From RGIG9114 sp045592865 (GTDB lineage: Bacteria > Bacillota > Clostridia > Oscillospirales > JAGBHD01): a stretch of 51,470 nucleotides of DNA. The notes below the pieces were generated by a model. That model saw only the letters and a list, made by a program, of their open reading frames with translations. It did not search any database and was not told where the DNA came from. The DNA lies in the NCBI GenBank assembly GCA_045592865.1, contig JAZNVP010000069.1, positions 1 through 51,470 of the forward strand. Direction: 5' to 3'. Shown piece by piece: positions 8,152 through 15,681 of the stretch; position 1 is the stretch's first letter, and every line of letters starts with the position of its first letter. The position numbers were made by a program, and so were the translations under genes.

Positions 8152-8210
8152 TTATACTATTTCATAAAAAGTTTTATAGTGATCATAGGTAACAAAGATT
8201 AAACCGACAT
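8152..8210 (-). pseudogene. relic of a barnase-like RNase C-terminus
   Basis: An 18-codon open tail ends with LIFVTYDHYKTFYEIV and a stop directly at the barstar 2 ribosome site. Barnase ends LIYKTTDHYQTFTKIR, in which the His of DHY is catalytic His102; the match of (L)I-(F/Y)-x-T-x-DHY-x-TF is striking. The rest of the gene is gone: the HTH gene ends only 10 bases upstream. Identification rests on a short motif from memory. Confidence 0.6.
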
Positions 8211-8219
8211 AACACAGCT

Positions 8220-8471
8220 TTAATTTTTGTCTGTCTCGAAAAGGTCATCGACTGCAACGCCGAGAACCTTTGCAATAGCAAAAATTTCCTTGTCTGTTGC
8301 GATTCGGACTTGCCCTTCTAATTTGGAATAGCTTGTCGGGTTAATATCACAACCTATAATCTGCAATTTTGAAATAAAGTCTTTTTGCTTTATTCCTTTC
8401 TTTTTGCGTATGAGCTCGATGTTTTTACCAACGATATTTGCATCCCCGTAATCTTTTTTGCGTAGTTTCAA
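8220..8471 (-). CDS. Xre-family helix-turn-helix regulator
   Basis: An 83-residue DNA-binding protein. VGKNIELIRKKKGIKQKDFISKL and YSKLEGQVRIATDKEIFAIAKVLGVAVDDLFE are the HTH_3 helices. It begins at TTG (no better start in frame) with an AGGGGTG ribosome site 8 nt upstream. It follows another Xre gene by 31 bases and precedes the barstar cassette on the same strand, so it may be part of the same transcript. Likely a local autoregulator. Confidence 0.82.
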   Translation of the reverse strand: MKLRKKDYGDANIVGKNIELIRKKKGIKQKDFISKLQIIGCDINPTSYSKLEGQVRIATDKEIFAIAKVLGVAVDDLFETDKN

Positions 8472-8502
8472 CTTAAAGCACCCCTGAAAAATCAGCGTTT
8501 GA

Positions 8503-8724
8503 TTATTTTGCGTTAGGATACCTGGTTTTGCAGTCGGTTAATCCCAAAAGATAATCAACGCTCGTATTATAAAAGTCGGCCAGTTTAATTAAAATAGCGG
8601 TTGGAATATCGTTTTCACCGGTTTCGTATTTTGAATAGCCTGTTTGCGACATTCCAAGAAGCTTTGCCAGTTCGGTTTGATTCATATCTCTGTCTTCTCT
8701 TAAATCTCTAAGCCTGTTATGCAT
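8503..8724 (-). CDS. Xre-family helix-turn-helix regulator
   Basis: A 73-residue Cro/cI-type repressor: RLRDLREDRDMNQTELAKLL, then GMSQTGYSKYETGENDIPTAILIKLADFYNTSVDYLLG, a complete HTH_3 domain with almost nothing else. The ATG at 8724 is preferred because GGAGGTG lies 7 nt before it; the in-frame GTG three codons earlier overlaps that site. It is transcribed away from the SLOG gene; an inverted repeat between them is a likely operator. Confidence 0.88.
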   Translation of the reverse strand: MHNRLRDLREDRDMNQTELAKLLGMSQTGYSKYETGENDIPTAILIKLADFYNTSVDYLLGLTDCKTRYPNAK

Positions 8725-8738
8725 TTTTTGCACCTCCG

Positions 8739-8770
8739 ATTAAACCTATTGTTTACAATTTTAGTTTAAT
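8739..8770. promoter_or_regulatory. probable operator of the divergent Xre/SLOG promoters
   Basis: Arms ATTAAAC (8739-8745) and GTTTAAT (8764-8770) are perfect inverted repeats, with a near-palindromic ATTGTTTACAAT between them. The position between divergent genes, one coding for an Xre repressor, suggests autoregulation. Confidence 0.5.
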
Positions 8771-8783
8771 CTGAATAAGGTTA

Positions 8784-8812
8784 TTGATTTTTAATCTGTT
8801 TCAGGTTATAAT
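8784..8812 (+). promoter_or_regulatory. promoter of the SLOG gene
   Basis: TTGATT (8784-8789), 17-nt spacer, TATAAT (8807-8812), 30 bases before the start codon. Confidence 0.75.
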
Positions 8813-8842
8813 TCAAGAAAACAATTTAATGAAGGTGATAAA

Positions 8843-9208
8843 ATGCAGTTAAGGGTAGTTGTTGCAGGGTGCAGGAATTATAATAATTATGAGGAAGCAA
8901 AAGCGTATATTGACGTTTTGCTTTCGTTGGTTAGAAAAGGAAATGAGATAATAATTGTTTCGGGCGGTGCCACCGGCGCCGATGCGTTAGGGGAACGATA
9001 TGCCGAAGAAAACGGCTTATCTGTTGAAAGATATCCTGCTGATTGGGATAGATACGGCAGAAGAGCAGGGCCCATAAGAAATAAACAAATGGCAGAGGTG
9101 TGCGATTTTGTGGTTTGTTTTTGGGACGGGAAAAGCAGAGGCACAAAATCTATGATAGAGTATGCAAAACAGGCAAAAAAGCCCCTGAGGGTAATAAGCA
9201 TAAAGTAA
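8843..9208 (+). CDS. DUF2493 / YspA-type SLOG family protein
   Basis: A 121-residue single-domain Rossmann-like protein of the DUF2493 SLOG family: VVVAGCRNYNNY at the N-terminus, the nucleotide-binding SGGATGADALGERYA, then PADWDRYGRRAGPIRNKQM and FWDGKSRGTKSMIE. SLOG domains bind or process nucleotide-derived ligands and appear in conflict and signalling systems; the ligand of this subfamily is not known to me. ATG with AAGGTGAT upstream and a strong promoter. Divergent from two Xre regulators and next to the barstar cassette. Confidence 0.88.
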   Translation: MQLRVVVAGCRNYNNYEEAKAYIDVLLSLVRKGNEIIIVSGGATGADALGERYAEENGLSVERYPADWDRYGRRAGPIRNKQMAEVCDFVVCFWDGKSRGTKSMIEYAKQAKKPLRVISIK

Positions 9209-9209
9209 A

Positions 9210-9241
9210 AAACTGTGTGGAAATCTACTTCCACACAGTTT
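9210..9241. terminator. bidirectional terminator
   Basis: AAACTGTGTGGAA and its complement form a perfect 13-bp stem around ATCTAC, with T-runs on both strands. It ends the SLOG gene and the converging heat-shock operon. Confidence 0.9.
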
Positions 9242-9246
9242 TTGTA

Positions 9247-9480
9247 TTACGCTATTATTCCCTCTATGATTGAAACTAAGCCGAAAAGGGCGGAGGACGA
9301 AACGAGAAGATAGAGAATTATCTCAAGGGTCTTGAGAAGTCTTTCAACCTTCGGCATAATCTCGCCGACTTCCTTTTCACCGTTTCTTTTTAACAGGCGG
9401 CGTGACAAGAGAAAACACACACCCGCGCTGCCGGATAAAACAAGACAGAGAACGGAAAGAACGATCTTTAAAATATGCAT
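9247..9480 (-). CDS. small two-TM protein at the end of the heat-shock operon
   Basis: A 77-residue protein with hydrophobic segments at about 4-26 and 55-75 around a basic/acidic linker (RRLLKRNGEKEVGEIMPKVERLLK). No family recognised. It starts 4 bases after the dnaJ stop on the same strand and ends at the terminator, so it is probably translated from the hrcA-dnaJ mRNA. The ribosome site is poor (AAGG only), leaving the exact start open. Confidence 0.6.
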   Translation of the reverse strand: MHILKIVLSVLCLVLSGSAGVCFLLSRRLLKRNGEKEVGEIMPKVERLLKTLEIILYLLVSSSALFGLVSIIEGIIA

Positions 9481-9484
9481 AGCC

Positions 9485-10648
9485 TTATTTCTTATCCTTT
9501 AGTTTATCGAAAAAGCTTTTGCGCTTTTCGTAGTGAGAAGAGTCCTTGTTTATAAGACTGTCGAAACTTTTAATGGCTTCCTTTTGCGCCTTATTCAGTT
9601 TCTGCGGAATTTCAACGTTGACCTTAACGTATTGGTCGCCTCTTCCTCTTCCCGAGAGTTCCTGAACACCCTTTCCTTTAAGTCGGAATGTGGTGCCCGT
9701 CTGGGTTCCTTCGGGAATGGTGTATTTAACCTGACCGTCGATGGTGGGAACGGTAATCTCGTCGCCGAGAGCTGCCTGGCTGAAGGTTATCGGAATTTCG
9801 GTGTATATGTTGTATCCGTCGCGAACGAAAACAGGGTCGGGACGAACGCCAACCGTAACGTAAAGGTCCCCTGCAGGTCCGCCGTTTATTCCTGCGTCGC
9901 CATAGTTCCTTAACGGAATGGTCTGATTGTTATCAATACCTGCGGGAATGTTTATCTCGATACGGCTCTTTTTGTGGACCCTACCGTCGCCGCGGCAACG
10001 AGAGCAAACCTTTTCAACGATCTTTCCCTTACCCTGACAACGAGAGCAGGGTGCGGTCGTTGCGATATTTCCGAACGCGGTCCTTGTTGCTCTGCGGACG
10101 TATCCCGAGCCGCTGCAGTCGGGACAGGTGTTAACGCTTGAACCCTTTTCTGCGCCCGAACCGTTACAGTCGGGGCAGGTGGAAAGGTGTCCTACCTCGA
10201 TATCCTTTTTAGTGCCCTTGCAGGCTTCCTGGAAGGATATCATAATACGTGCGCGAACGTTCTCTCCTCTTTGGGGAGCGTTAGGGTTCTGCCCTCTCGA
10301 GCCGCCGAAGCCGCCGAAGCCGCCGCCGAACAGATCACTGAAAATGCCGCCGAGGTCGCCCATATCAAAGCCGCCGCCGAAACCGCCGAAGCCACCGCCG
10401 CCACCTGCGTTAAAGTTGGGGTCGATACCTGCGTGGCCGAACTGATCGTAACGCGCCTTTTTCTGCGGATCGGAGAGAACCTCGTATGCCTCGCCAACCT
10501 CTTTGAAGTGCGCCTCAGCATCCTTGTCGCCGGGGTTTAAGTCGGGGTGGTATTTTTTCGCAAGGCGTCGGTATGCCTTTTTTATATCTTCATCGGAACT
10601 CGATTTATCAACGCCGAGAACCTCGTATAAATCTCTTTTTTCTGCCAA
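9485..10648 (-). CDS. dnaJ: Chaperone protein DnaJ
   Basis: A 387-residue Hsp40 that delivers clients to DnaK and stimulates its ATPase. J domain at the N-terminus with the HPD triad (KKYHPDLNPG), a Gly/Phe-rich linker (about 75-120), four CxxCxGxG zinc-binding repeats (CPDCNGSG, CPDCSGSG, CSRCQGKG, CSRCRGDG), then the substrate-binding C-terminal domains. The TTG at 10648 is the likely start: it gives MAEKRDLYEVLGV, normal for DnaJ, with AAAGGGG 8 nt upstream. Longer upstream in-frame starts lack ribosome sites. Confidence 0.97.
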   Translation of the reverse strand: MAEKRDLYEVLGVDKSSSDEDIKKAYRRLAKKYHPDLNPGDKDAEAHFKEVGEAYEVLSDPQKKARYDQFGHAGIDPNFNAGGGGGFGGFGGGFDMGDLGGIFSDLFGGGFGGFGGSRGQNPNAPQRGENVRARIMISFQEACKGTKKDIEVGHLSTCPDCNGSGAEKGSSVNTCPDCSGSGYVRRATRTAFGNIATTAPCSRCQGKGKIVEKVCSRCRGDGRVHKKSRIEINIPAGIDNNQTIPLRNYGDAGINGGPAGDLYVTVGVRPDPVFVRDGYNIYTEIPITFSQAALGDEITVPTIDGQVKYTIPEGTQTGTTFRLKGKGVQELSGRGRGDQYVKVNVEIPQKLNKAQKEAIKSFDSLINKDSSHYEKRKSFFDKLKDKK

Positions 10649-10710
10649 AATGATACCCCTTTTATCACAGAATTTTGTCTGCGGCAGTTTTGCCGCAGAC
10701 ATTAAATTTC

Positions 10711-12549
10711 TTATTTATTTTCGTCGTCGTTAACTTCTTTGAAGTCTGCGTCAACAAAATCTTCTCCTGCAGCACCGCCCGTAGCGCCGTCTGCGCCGGG
10801 AGCCGCACCTTCGGGATTCTGAGCCTGATAAACCTTTGAGGAGATCTCGTAGATCTTCTTCTGAAGCTCTTCCATCTTCGCCTTGATGGTCTCGTTATCG
10901 GTGCCCTTTAATGCTTCCTTGAGAGCAGCGGAAGCGTCGAGAACCGATTTCTTATCCTCTTCGGAGAGCTTGTCGCCGAGTTCCTCAACGGTTTTCTCTG
11001 ACTGATAAGCCATCTGATCTGCGTTGTTGCGAAGATCGATCTCTTCTTTTCTCTTTTTATCCTCTTCTGCGAACTGCTCAGATTCTTTGATAGCCTTGTC
11101 GATATCCTCTTTGGACATATTGGAAGAGGAAGAAATGGTTATCTTCTGCTCTTTTCCTGTGCCGAGGTCTTTCGCGGTAACACCAACGATGCCGTTAGCG
11201 TCGATATCGAAGGTAACCTCGATCTGCGGAACGCCTCTGGGAGCCGCAGGAATACCGTCAAGACGGAAAAGTCCGAGGGTCTTATTGTCTTTTGCAAATT
11301 CTCTTTCGCCCTGAAGAACGTGGATCTCAACTGAGGTCTGACCGTCAGCCGCGGTGGAGAATACCTGAGATTTCTTGGTAGGAATGGTGGTGTTTCTTTC
11401 GATTATTTTGGTGGAAACGCCGCCGAGGGTTTCAATGCCGAGTGAAAGGGGAGTAACGTCGAGGAGAAGAAGTCCCTTAACGTCGCCGCCGAGAACGCCG
11501 CCCTGAATTGCCGCACCAACTGCAACACATTCGTCGGGGTTGATTCCCTTGAAGGGCTCTTTTCCGGTAATTCCCTTAACTGCATCCTGAACGGCAGGAA
11601 TTCTTGAAGATCCGCCAACGAGGAGAATTTTATCGAGTTCAGATGCGCTTATCTTTGCATCGCTGATTGCCTGGCGAACAGGTCCCATTGTTGCCTCAAC
11701 AAGATCTGCGGTAAGCTCGTTGAATTTTGCTCTTGTGAGGGTCATATCAAGGTGCTTAGGTCCTGTTGCGTCTGCGGTGATAAAGGGAAGGTTGATGTTA
11801 GCCTGAGTAACGCCCGAAAGCTCGATCTTTGCTTTTTCAGCGGCTTCCTTTAAGCGCTGAGCCGCCATCTTATCGTTCCTGAGGTCGATTCCGTTTTCCT
11901 TCATAAAGCCTTCGGCGAGCCAGTTGATAACCCTTTCGTCGAAGTCGTCACCGCCGAGACGGTTGTTACCTGCAGTTGCAAGAACCTCCTGAACTCCGTC
12001 GCCCATTTCGATAATGGAAACGTCGAAGGTTCCGCCGCCGAGGTCGTAAACCATAACCTTCTGCTCTTTTTCCTTGTCAACACCGTAAGCGAGAGCAGCG
12101 GCGGTAGGCTCGTTGATAATTCTCTTAACGTCAAGACCTGCGATCTTTCCTGCATCCTTGGTTGCCTGGCGCTGAGAGTCGGTAAAGTATGCAGGAACGG
12201 TGATAACCGCTTCTGTAACGGTCTCGCCGAGATAGTTTTCAGCATCCTGCTTTAACTTCTGAAGCACCATTGCCGAGATCTCTTGAGGAGTGTAGTCCTT
12301 GCCGTCGATAGAAACCTTGTGGTCGGTTCCCATATATCTCTTTATTGAACTGACAGTCTTGTCGGGGTTGGTGATTGCCTGACGTTTTGCAACCGTTCCG
12401 ATAAGTCTTTCGCCCGATTTAGCAAAGCCAACAACCGAAGGGGTCGTTCTGTTTCCCTCTGCGTTGGTGATAACAACGGGCTCTCCGCCCTCCATAACTG
12501 CAACGCAGGAGTTAGTTGTTCCTAAGTCAATTCCTATAATTTTTCCCAT
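10711..12549 (-). CDS. dnaK: Chaperone protein DnaK (Hsp70)
   Basis: A 612-residue Hsp70 beginning MGKIIGIDLGTTNSCVAVMEGG. Nucleotide-binding domain about 1-360 (VYDLGGGTFDVSII, INEPTAAALAYG, LLVGGSSRIP), then the substrate-binding domain and helical lid, ending in a Gly/Ala-rich tail with acidic DADFKEVNDDE. The shortened nucleotide-binding domain is typical of Gram-positive DnaK. GGAGG lies 10 nt before the ATG. Third gene of hrcA-grpE-dnaK-dnaJ, controlled by HrcA through CIRCE. Confidence 0.98.
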   Translation of the reverse strand: MGKIIGIDLGTTNSCVAVMEGGEPVVITNAEGNRTTPSVVGFAKSGERLIGTVAKRQAITNPDKTVSSIKRYMGTDHKVSIDGKDYTPQEISAMVLQKLKQDAENYLGETVTEAVITVPAYFTDSQRQATKDAGKIAGLDVKRIINEPTAAALAYGVDKEKEQKVMVYDLGGGTFDVSIIEMGDGVQEVLATAGNNRLGGDDFDERVINWLAEGFMKENGIDLRNDKMAAQRLKEAAEKAKIELSGVTQANINLPFITADATGPKHLDMTLTRAKFNELTADLVEATMGPVRQAISDAKISASELDKILLVGGSSRIPAVQDAVKGITGKEPFKGINPDECVAVGAAIQGGVLGGDVKGLLLLDVTPLSLGIETLGGVSTKIIERNTTIPTKKSQVFSTAADGQTSVEIHVLQGEREFAKDNKTLGLFRLDGIPAAPRGVPQIEVTFDIDANGIVGVTAKDLGTGKEQKITISSSSNMSKEDIDKAIKESEQFAEEDKKRKEEIDLRNNADQMAYQSEKTVEELGDKLSEEDKKSVLDASAALKEALKGTDNETIKAKMEELQKKIYEISSKVYQAQNPEGAAPGADGATGGAAGEDFVDADFKEVNDDENK

Positions 12550-12583
12550 TTTTATATACCTCCGAAAAATGTATTTTTATATA

Positions 12584-13081
12584 TTAAGAGTTCGCCACTT
12601 TTACCATGGCGGGTCTTATTACCTTGTCTCCGTGCTTGTATCCCTTCCCCAGAACCGCGCTAACGGTGTTTTCACCGAATTCTTCGTTCTCCTCGGTCAT
12701 AACCGCGTTATGAAGCGTGGGGTCGAATTCTTCGCCCAAGGGGTTTATTTCCTCAACGCCGAGTGAAGAGAAAGCCGAGTTGAAACTGCCGAGCGTGAGA
12801 ACAATGCCCTTTTTGTATTCCTCGTCGGAACACTCCTGCGCGGCGGCTAATTCAAGCGTATCCTTAACTGTTAAAAGGTTCTTAACAACAAAGACGGTTG
12901 CGTCACCGTAGATCTGTTGTTTTTCCTTTTCGGTTCGTTTTTTGAAGTTGGTGAATTCTGCAAGAAGCCTTAAATATGAATCGTTAAGAGCGTCGAATTC
13001 GGTTTTGAGAACCGTTTCGGGAGCGGTTTCTGCCACTACTTCCTCTTCTTCTAAAGGCTTCGTTTTTTTCTTTTCTGCCAT
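12584..13081 (-). CDS. grpE: Nucleotide exchange factor GrpE
   Basis: A 165-residue co-chaperone that releases ADP from DnaK. A charged low-complexity N-terminus (KKKTKPLEEEEVVAE) precedes the long coiled-coil dimer helix (LNDSYLRLLAEFTNFKKRTEKEKQQI) and the beta-wing domain, with NPLGEEFDPTLHNAVM and VLGKGYKHGDKVIRPAMVKVA as family signatures. It lies between hrcA (12-base gap) and dnaK (34-base gap) in the usual order. Confidence 0.96.
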   Translation of the reverse strand: MAEKKKTKPLEEEEVVAETAPETVLKTEFDALNDSYLRLLAEFTNFKKRTEKEKQQIYGDATVFVVKNLLTVKDTLELAAAQECSDEEYKKGIVLTLGSFNSAFSSLGVEEINPLGEEFDPTLHNAVMTEENEEFGENTVSAVLGKGYKHGDKVIRPAMVKVANS

Positions 13082-13093
13082 TTCTATGCTCCT

Positions 13094-14116
13094 TTATTTT
13101 GACTTTCTGTTGTCGCTATAATAATTTGAAAGGGTCTTTGCAAAGTATTCAAGACAGGGAATAAGCTTTGCGTAGTTCGTTCTGACGGGCCCGATAAGGC
13201 CTATCGCTCCGCATGAAGCGCCGATATTATAATGTGTAAGAATAAGGCTCAAGGGAGAGAGATCGTCGTATAAAAACTCGTTTCCGAGAATGATTTCGGT
13301 TTTTCCTGTTTCTGAACCGATAAGAGAAGAAAGTTCGCCGTTCTGGGCGAGTTGCTTTAAACGTCTAAGCCCGTTTTTGCCGACAGCACCGCCTGCAAGA
13401 AGGTTCGCTTCGCCTTCTATGAACAGTTTTTCCTCGAAGATTCCTTTGCATATTTCGAGAATCGAGAAGAGGAGAGGAGAAAGAGAGAGTCCCGAGGGTC
13501 CCATCTTGACTGCGACCGACTGAATGAGAGAAACCGAAACACTATGAAGCGCGGTTTTGGAAAGTTCTCTGTTAACCGACCTTTTGAAAAGGTCAAGGTC
13601 CTCGTCTGAAACGGGATAGTTTATAGAACAGAGTTTGCTTTTAGCCTCTCCCGAGCTCGTTATCAGAACAACAACGAACATATTCTCCGAAGCTCTGACG
13701 ACCTCGATCTTATCAATTCTGCTTTCTTCCGAGGGCACCGTTCTTCCAACAACGGCGCAACCGAGTTTATCTGCAAGGCGATCCCCTGCCTTAACGATAA
13801 ATCTTTCGGGGTCGCTTTCTGCATCGGAAAAGATAGAATCTATCTCGTTCTTTTCTCTGTCATGCAGTTCGTAAGGTGTCATAAGATTATCAATATAATA
13901 ACGGATGCCCCGCGAGGTTGGAACCCTGCCTGCCGAGGTGTGAGGCTGACCGATAAGTCCAAACTCGGTGAGATAAGCCATCTCGTTACGAATGGTGGCA
14001 GAGGAGACCGAGTTGGAAAACAGTTCGGCTAAACTTTTCGAACCGACCGGTTCGCCGGTGTTTATATAGCTTTCAACAATAGAAAAGAATATGCGTTTTT
14101 TTCTTTCGTCAAGCAC
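13094..14116 (-). CDS. hrcA: Heat-inducible transcription repressor HrcA
   Basis: A 340-residue repressor. The N-terminal winged helix (YINTGEPVGSKSLAE, SSATIRNEMAYLTEFGLI, HTSAGRVPTSRGIRYY) binds CIRCE, and the C-terminal part includes GPVRTNYAKLIPCLEYFAKTLS. GTG start with GGGGGAGG about 9 nt upstream. A perfect CIRCE lies just before it, so the operon is autoregulated and should be released when GroEL is occupied by unfolded protein. Confidence 0.97.
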   Translation of the reverse strand: MLDERKKRIFFSIVESYINTGEPVGSKSLAELFSNSVSSATIRNEMAYLTEFGLIGQPHTSAGRVPTSRGIRYYIDNLMTPYELHDREKNEIDSIFSDAESDPERFIVKAGDRLADKLGCAVVGRTVPSEESRIDKIEVVRASENMFVVVLITSSGEAKSKLCSINYPVSDEDLDLFKRSVNRELSKTALHSVSVSLIQSVAVKMGPSGLSLSPLLFSILEICKGIFEEKLFIEGEANLLAGGAVGKNGLRRLKQLAQNGELSSLIGSETGKTEIILGNEFLYDDLSPLSLILTHYNIGASCGAIGLIGPVRTNYAKLIPCLEYFAKTLSNYYSDNRKSK

Positions 14117-14140
14117 TCGTCTTCGCCTCCCCCGTTAATT

Positions 14141-14167
14141 TTAGCACTCTAACACGAAGAGTGCTAA
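14141..14167 (-). promoter_or_regulatory. CIRCE operator
   Basis: TTAGCACTC, nine bases, GAGTGCTAA: an exact match to the consensus HrcA operator. It lies between the promoter and the hrcA ribosome site. Confidence 0.97.
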
Positions 14168-14176
14168 CTGATTATT

Positions 14177-14204
14177 ATTCTACTCTTTTTTTTCGGTTTG
14201 TCAA
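14177..14204 (-). promoter_or_regulatory. sigma-A promoter of the hrcA operon
   Basis: Read on the minus strand: TTGACA (14204-14199), 16-nt spacer, TAGAAT (14182-14177). The CIRCE operator begins about 10 bases downstream of the -10, so repressor binding would overlap the transcription start. Confidence 0.88.
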
Positions 14205-14280
14205 TAGATTTTTTATATCTTTTCAAAATGATATTGTTGTGATATACTTATTTTAAAAGTAAACTAAGGCGGTGATAAAA

Positions 14281-14937
14281 GTGAAGGCTCTTCTTGATAA
14301 GAGGCTCGGCGCAGTTTCGGGCTTTATAAAGGGTGACGTTTTGGTGGACGTGGGCACCGACCACGCAAAGCTCCCCGTCAGACTTTGCCTTGAAAACAAA
14401 ATAAAAAGGGCCTTTGCTACCGATATAAATAAAGGGCCCTTGGCATTTGCAGATGCGCTTATTTCTGAAAACGGGCTTGAGGACCGAATAAAAACGGTGC
14501 TGACCAATGGACTGGTTGGAGTGGATCTTTCTGACGTTACCGATATATCGGTCTGCGGAATGGGCGGAGAACTTATTTCGGAAATTTTAGAGCAGAGTTT
14601 CTGTTTAGAGTATTCCCGAATAAACTTCGTGTTAAACCCAATGACGAGGGACTCGGAACTGAGAAAATATCTTTTCTCGAGAGGCTTTGAGATAAGAGAA
14701 GAAACCGCTGTGGTGCAGAGCGGCAAGGTTTATGCCGTTATTGCCGCTTCTTTTACGGGTAAGGTATATGAGCCGACGGAAACCGAACTTATGATAGGAA
14801 GCATAAGAGGAAAAAACGATGCCGAGAAAATGTATATAGAAAAGGCGCTCGGAAGGCTGAGAAAACAGTTAAAGGATAAAGAAAAAAGAGAAAAAAGCGA
14901 AATTATGATAAAAGAAATAGAGGAGATTTTAAAATGA
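14281..14937 (+). CDS. trmK: tRNA (adenine(22)-N1)-methyltransferase TrmK
   Basis: A 218-residue class I SAM-dependent methyltransferase that makes m1A22 in the D-loop side of some tRNAs in Gram-positive bacteria. Motif I is LVDVGTDHAKLPVRLC, followed by ATDINKGPL and VCGMGGELI. The GTG at 14281 is chosen because the AAGGCGGTGAT ribosome site has proper spacing to it, while an upstream in-frame GTG lies inside that site. The stop overlaps nif3 by 4 bases; this trmK-nif3 pair is conserved across Bacillota. Confidence 0.92.
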   Translation: MKALLDKRLGAVSGFIKGDVLVDVGTDHAKLPVRLCLENKIKRAFATDINKGPLAFADALISENGLEDRIKTVLTNGLVGVDLSDVTDISVCGMGGELISEILEQSFCLEYSRINFVLNPMTRDSELRKYLFSRGFEIREETAVVQSGKVYAVIAASFTGKVYEPTETELMIGSIRGKNDAEKMYIEKALGRLRKQLKDKEKREKSEIMIKEIEEILK

Positions 14938-15671
14938 CGGTTAAAGAGGTTTATGATATTATAGGCAGTTTTGCTCCGTGGGAAACGGCGGCAGATTTCG
15001 ATAACGTCGGAATTCTTATCGGTTCGGGGAAAACCAAGATTAAAAAGGTTCTCGTTTGCCTCGACGTAACGCCCGACGTGGCGGCGGAAGCGGCGCAGAT
15101 AGGGGCTAATCTTATCGTATCGCACCATCCTTTAATTTTTGAGCCGCTCAGAAGCATTGATTTTGAGTCGGTCCCCGCGTTTTTAATAAAGAATAAAATA
15201 TCGCTTATCTCGGCGCATACCAACCTTGATCTTTCACCTATCGGAACAACGGCGCTTCTTTGCGATATGTTGGGACTCACTGTTACCGATTGCTCGGAGT
15301 TTTTATACGTTGGCGATCTCCCGAAAGAAATGAAGGGTGATGATTTTGCCGCAAAGGTCAAAAAACTGTTAAAGGTCAAGAATATAAGATACACCGAAAA
15401 GGATAAGGTTGGAAGGGTTGCAATCTGTGCAGGAAGCGGCTCTGAATATGTTAGCGCCGCAGCAGAGATGGGCGCCGATGCGCTCGTAACGGGTGACGTT
15501 AAGCATAACCGTTTTATCGAGGCAAGGGAAAAAGGTATAATGATAATCGATGCAGGACATTATGAAACCGAGAAGCCGATAACCTCGCGTCTGGGAGAGA
15601 TACTCAGAAAGATGCTTCCTTGCGAGGTAGTGGTTTCGGATGAGGATATAAGACCGTTCATTATAAAGTAG
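14934..15671 (+). CDS. Nif3-like dinuclear metal centre protein
   Basis: A 245-residue member of the NIF3/YqfO family: N-terminal FAPWETAADFDNVGILIG, a metal-binding SHHPLIF, the AHTNLDLSPIGTT motif, and C-terminal DAGHYETEKP. It forms toroidal hexamers with two metals per subunit; the physiological reaction remains uncertain (GTP cyclohydrolase activity has been reported for relatives). It overlaps trmK by ATGA, so translation is coupled. Shorter than forms with an inserted PII-like domain. Confidence 0.93.
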   Translation: MTVKEVYDIIGSFAPWETAADFDNVGILIGSGKTKIKKVLVCLDVTPDVAAEAAQIGANLIVSHHPLIFEPLRSIDFESVPAFLIKNKISLISAHTNLDLSPIGTTALLCDMLGLTVTDCSEFLYVGDLPKEMKGDDFAAKVKKLLKVKNIRYTEKDKVGRVAICAGSGSEYVSAAAEMGADALVTGDVKHNRFIEAREKGIMIIDAGHYETEKPITSRLGEILRKMLPCEVVVSDEDIRPFIIK

Positions 15672-15681
15672 GGTGAAATAA

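Noticed and set aside
7551..8724. Classic toxin-antitoxin operon with an HTH antitoxin
   Set aside because: Both small genes are barstar-type inhibitors and no intact toxin is present, so it is an immunity relic rather than a working module.
10240..10540. Overlapping ORFs opposite the dnaJ Gly/Phe region
   Set aside because: Low-complexity shadows of the Gly-rich linker codons.
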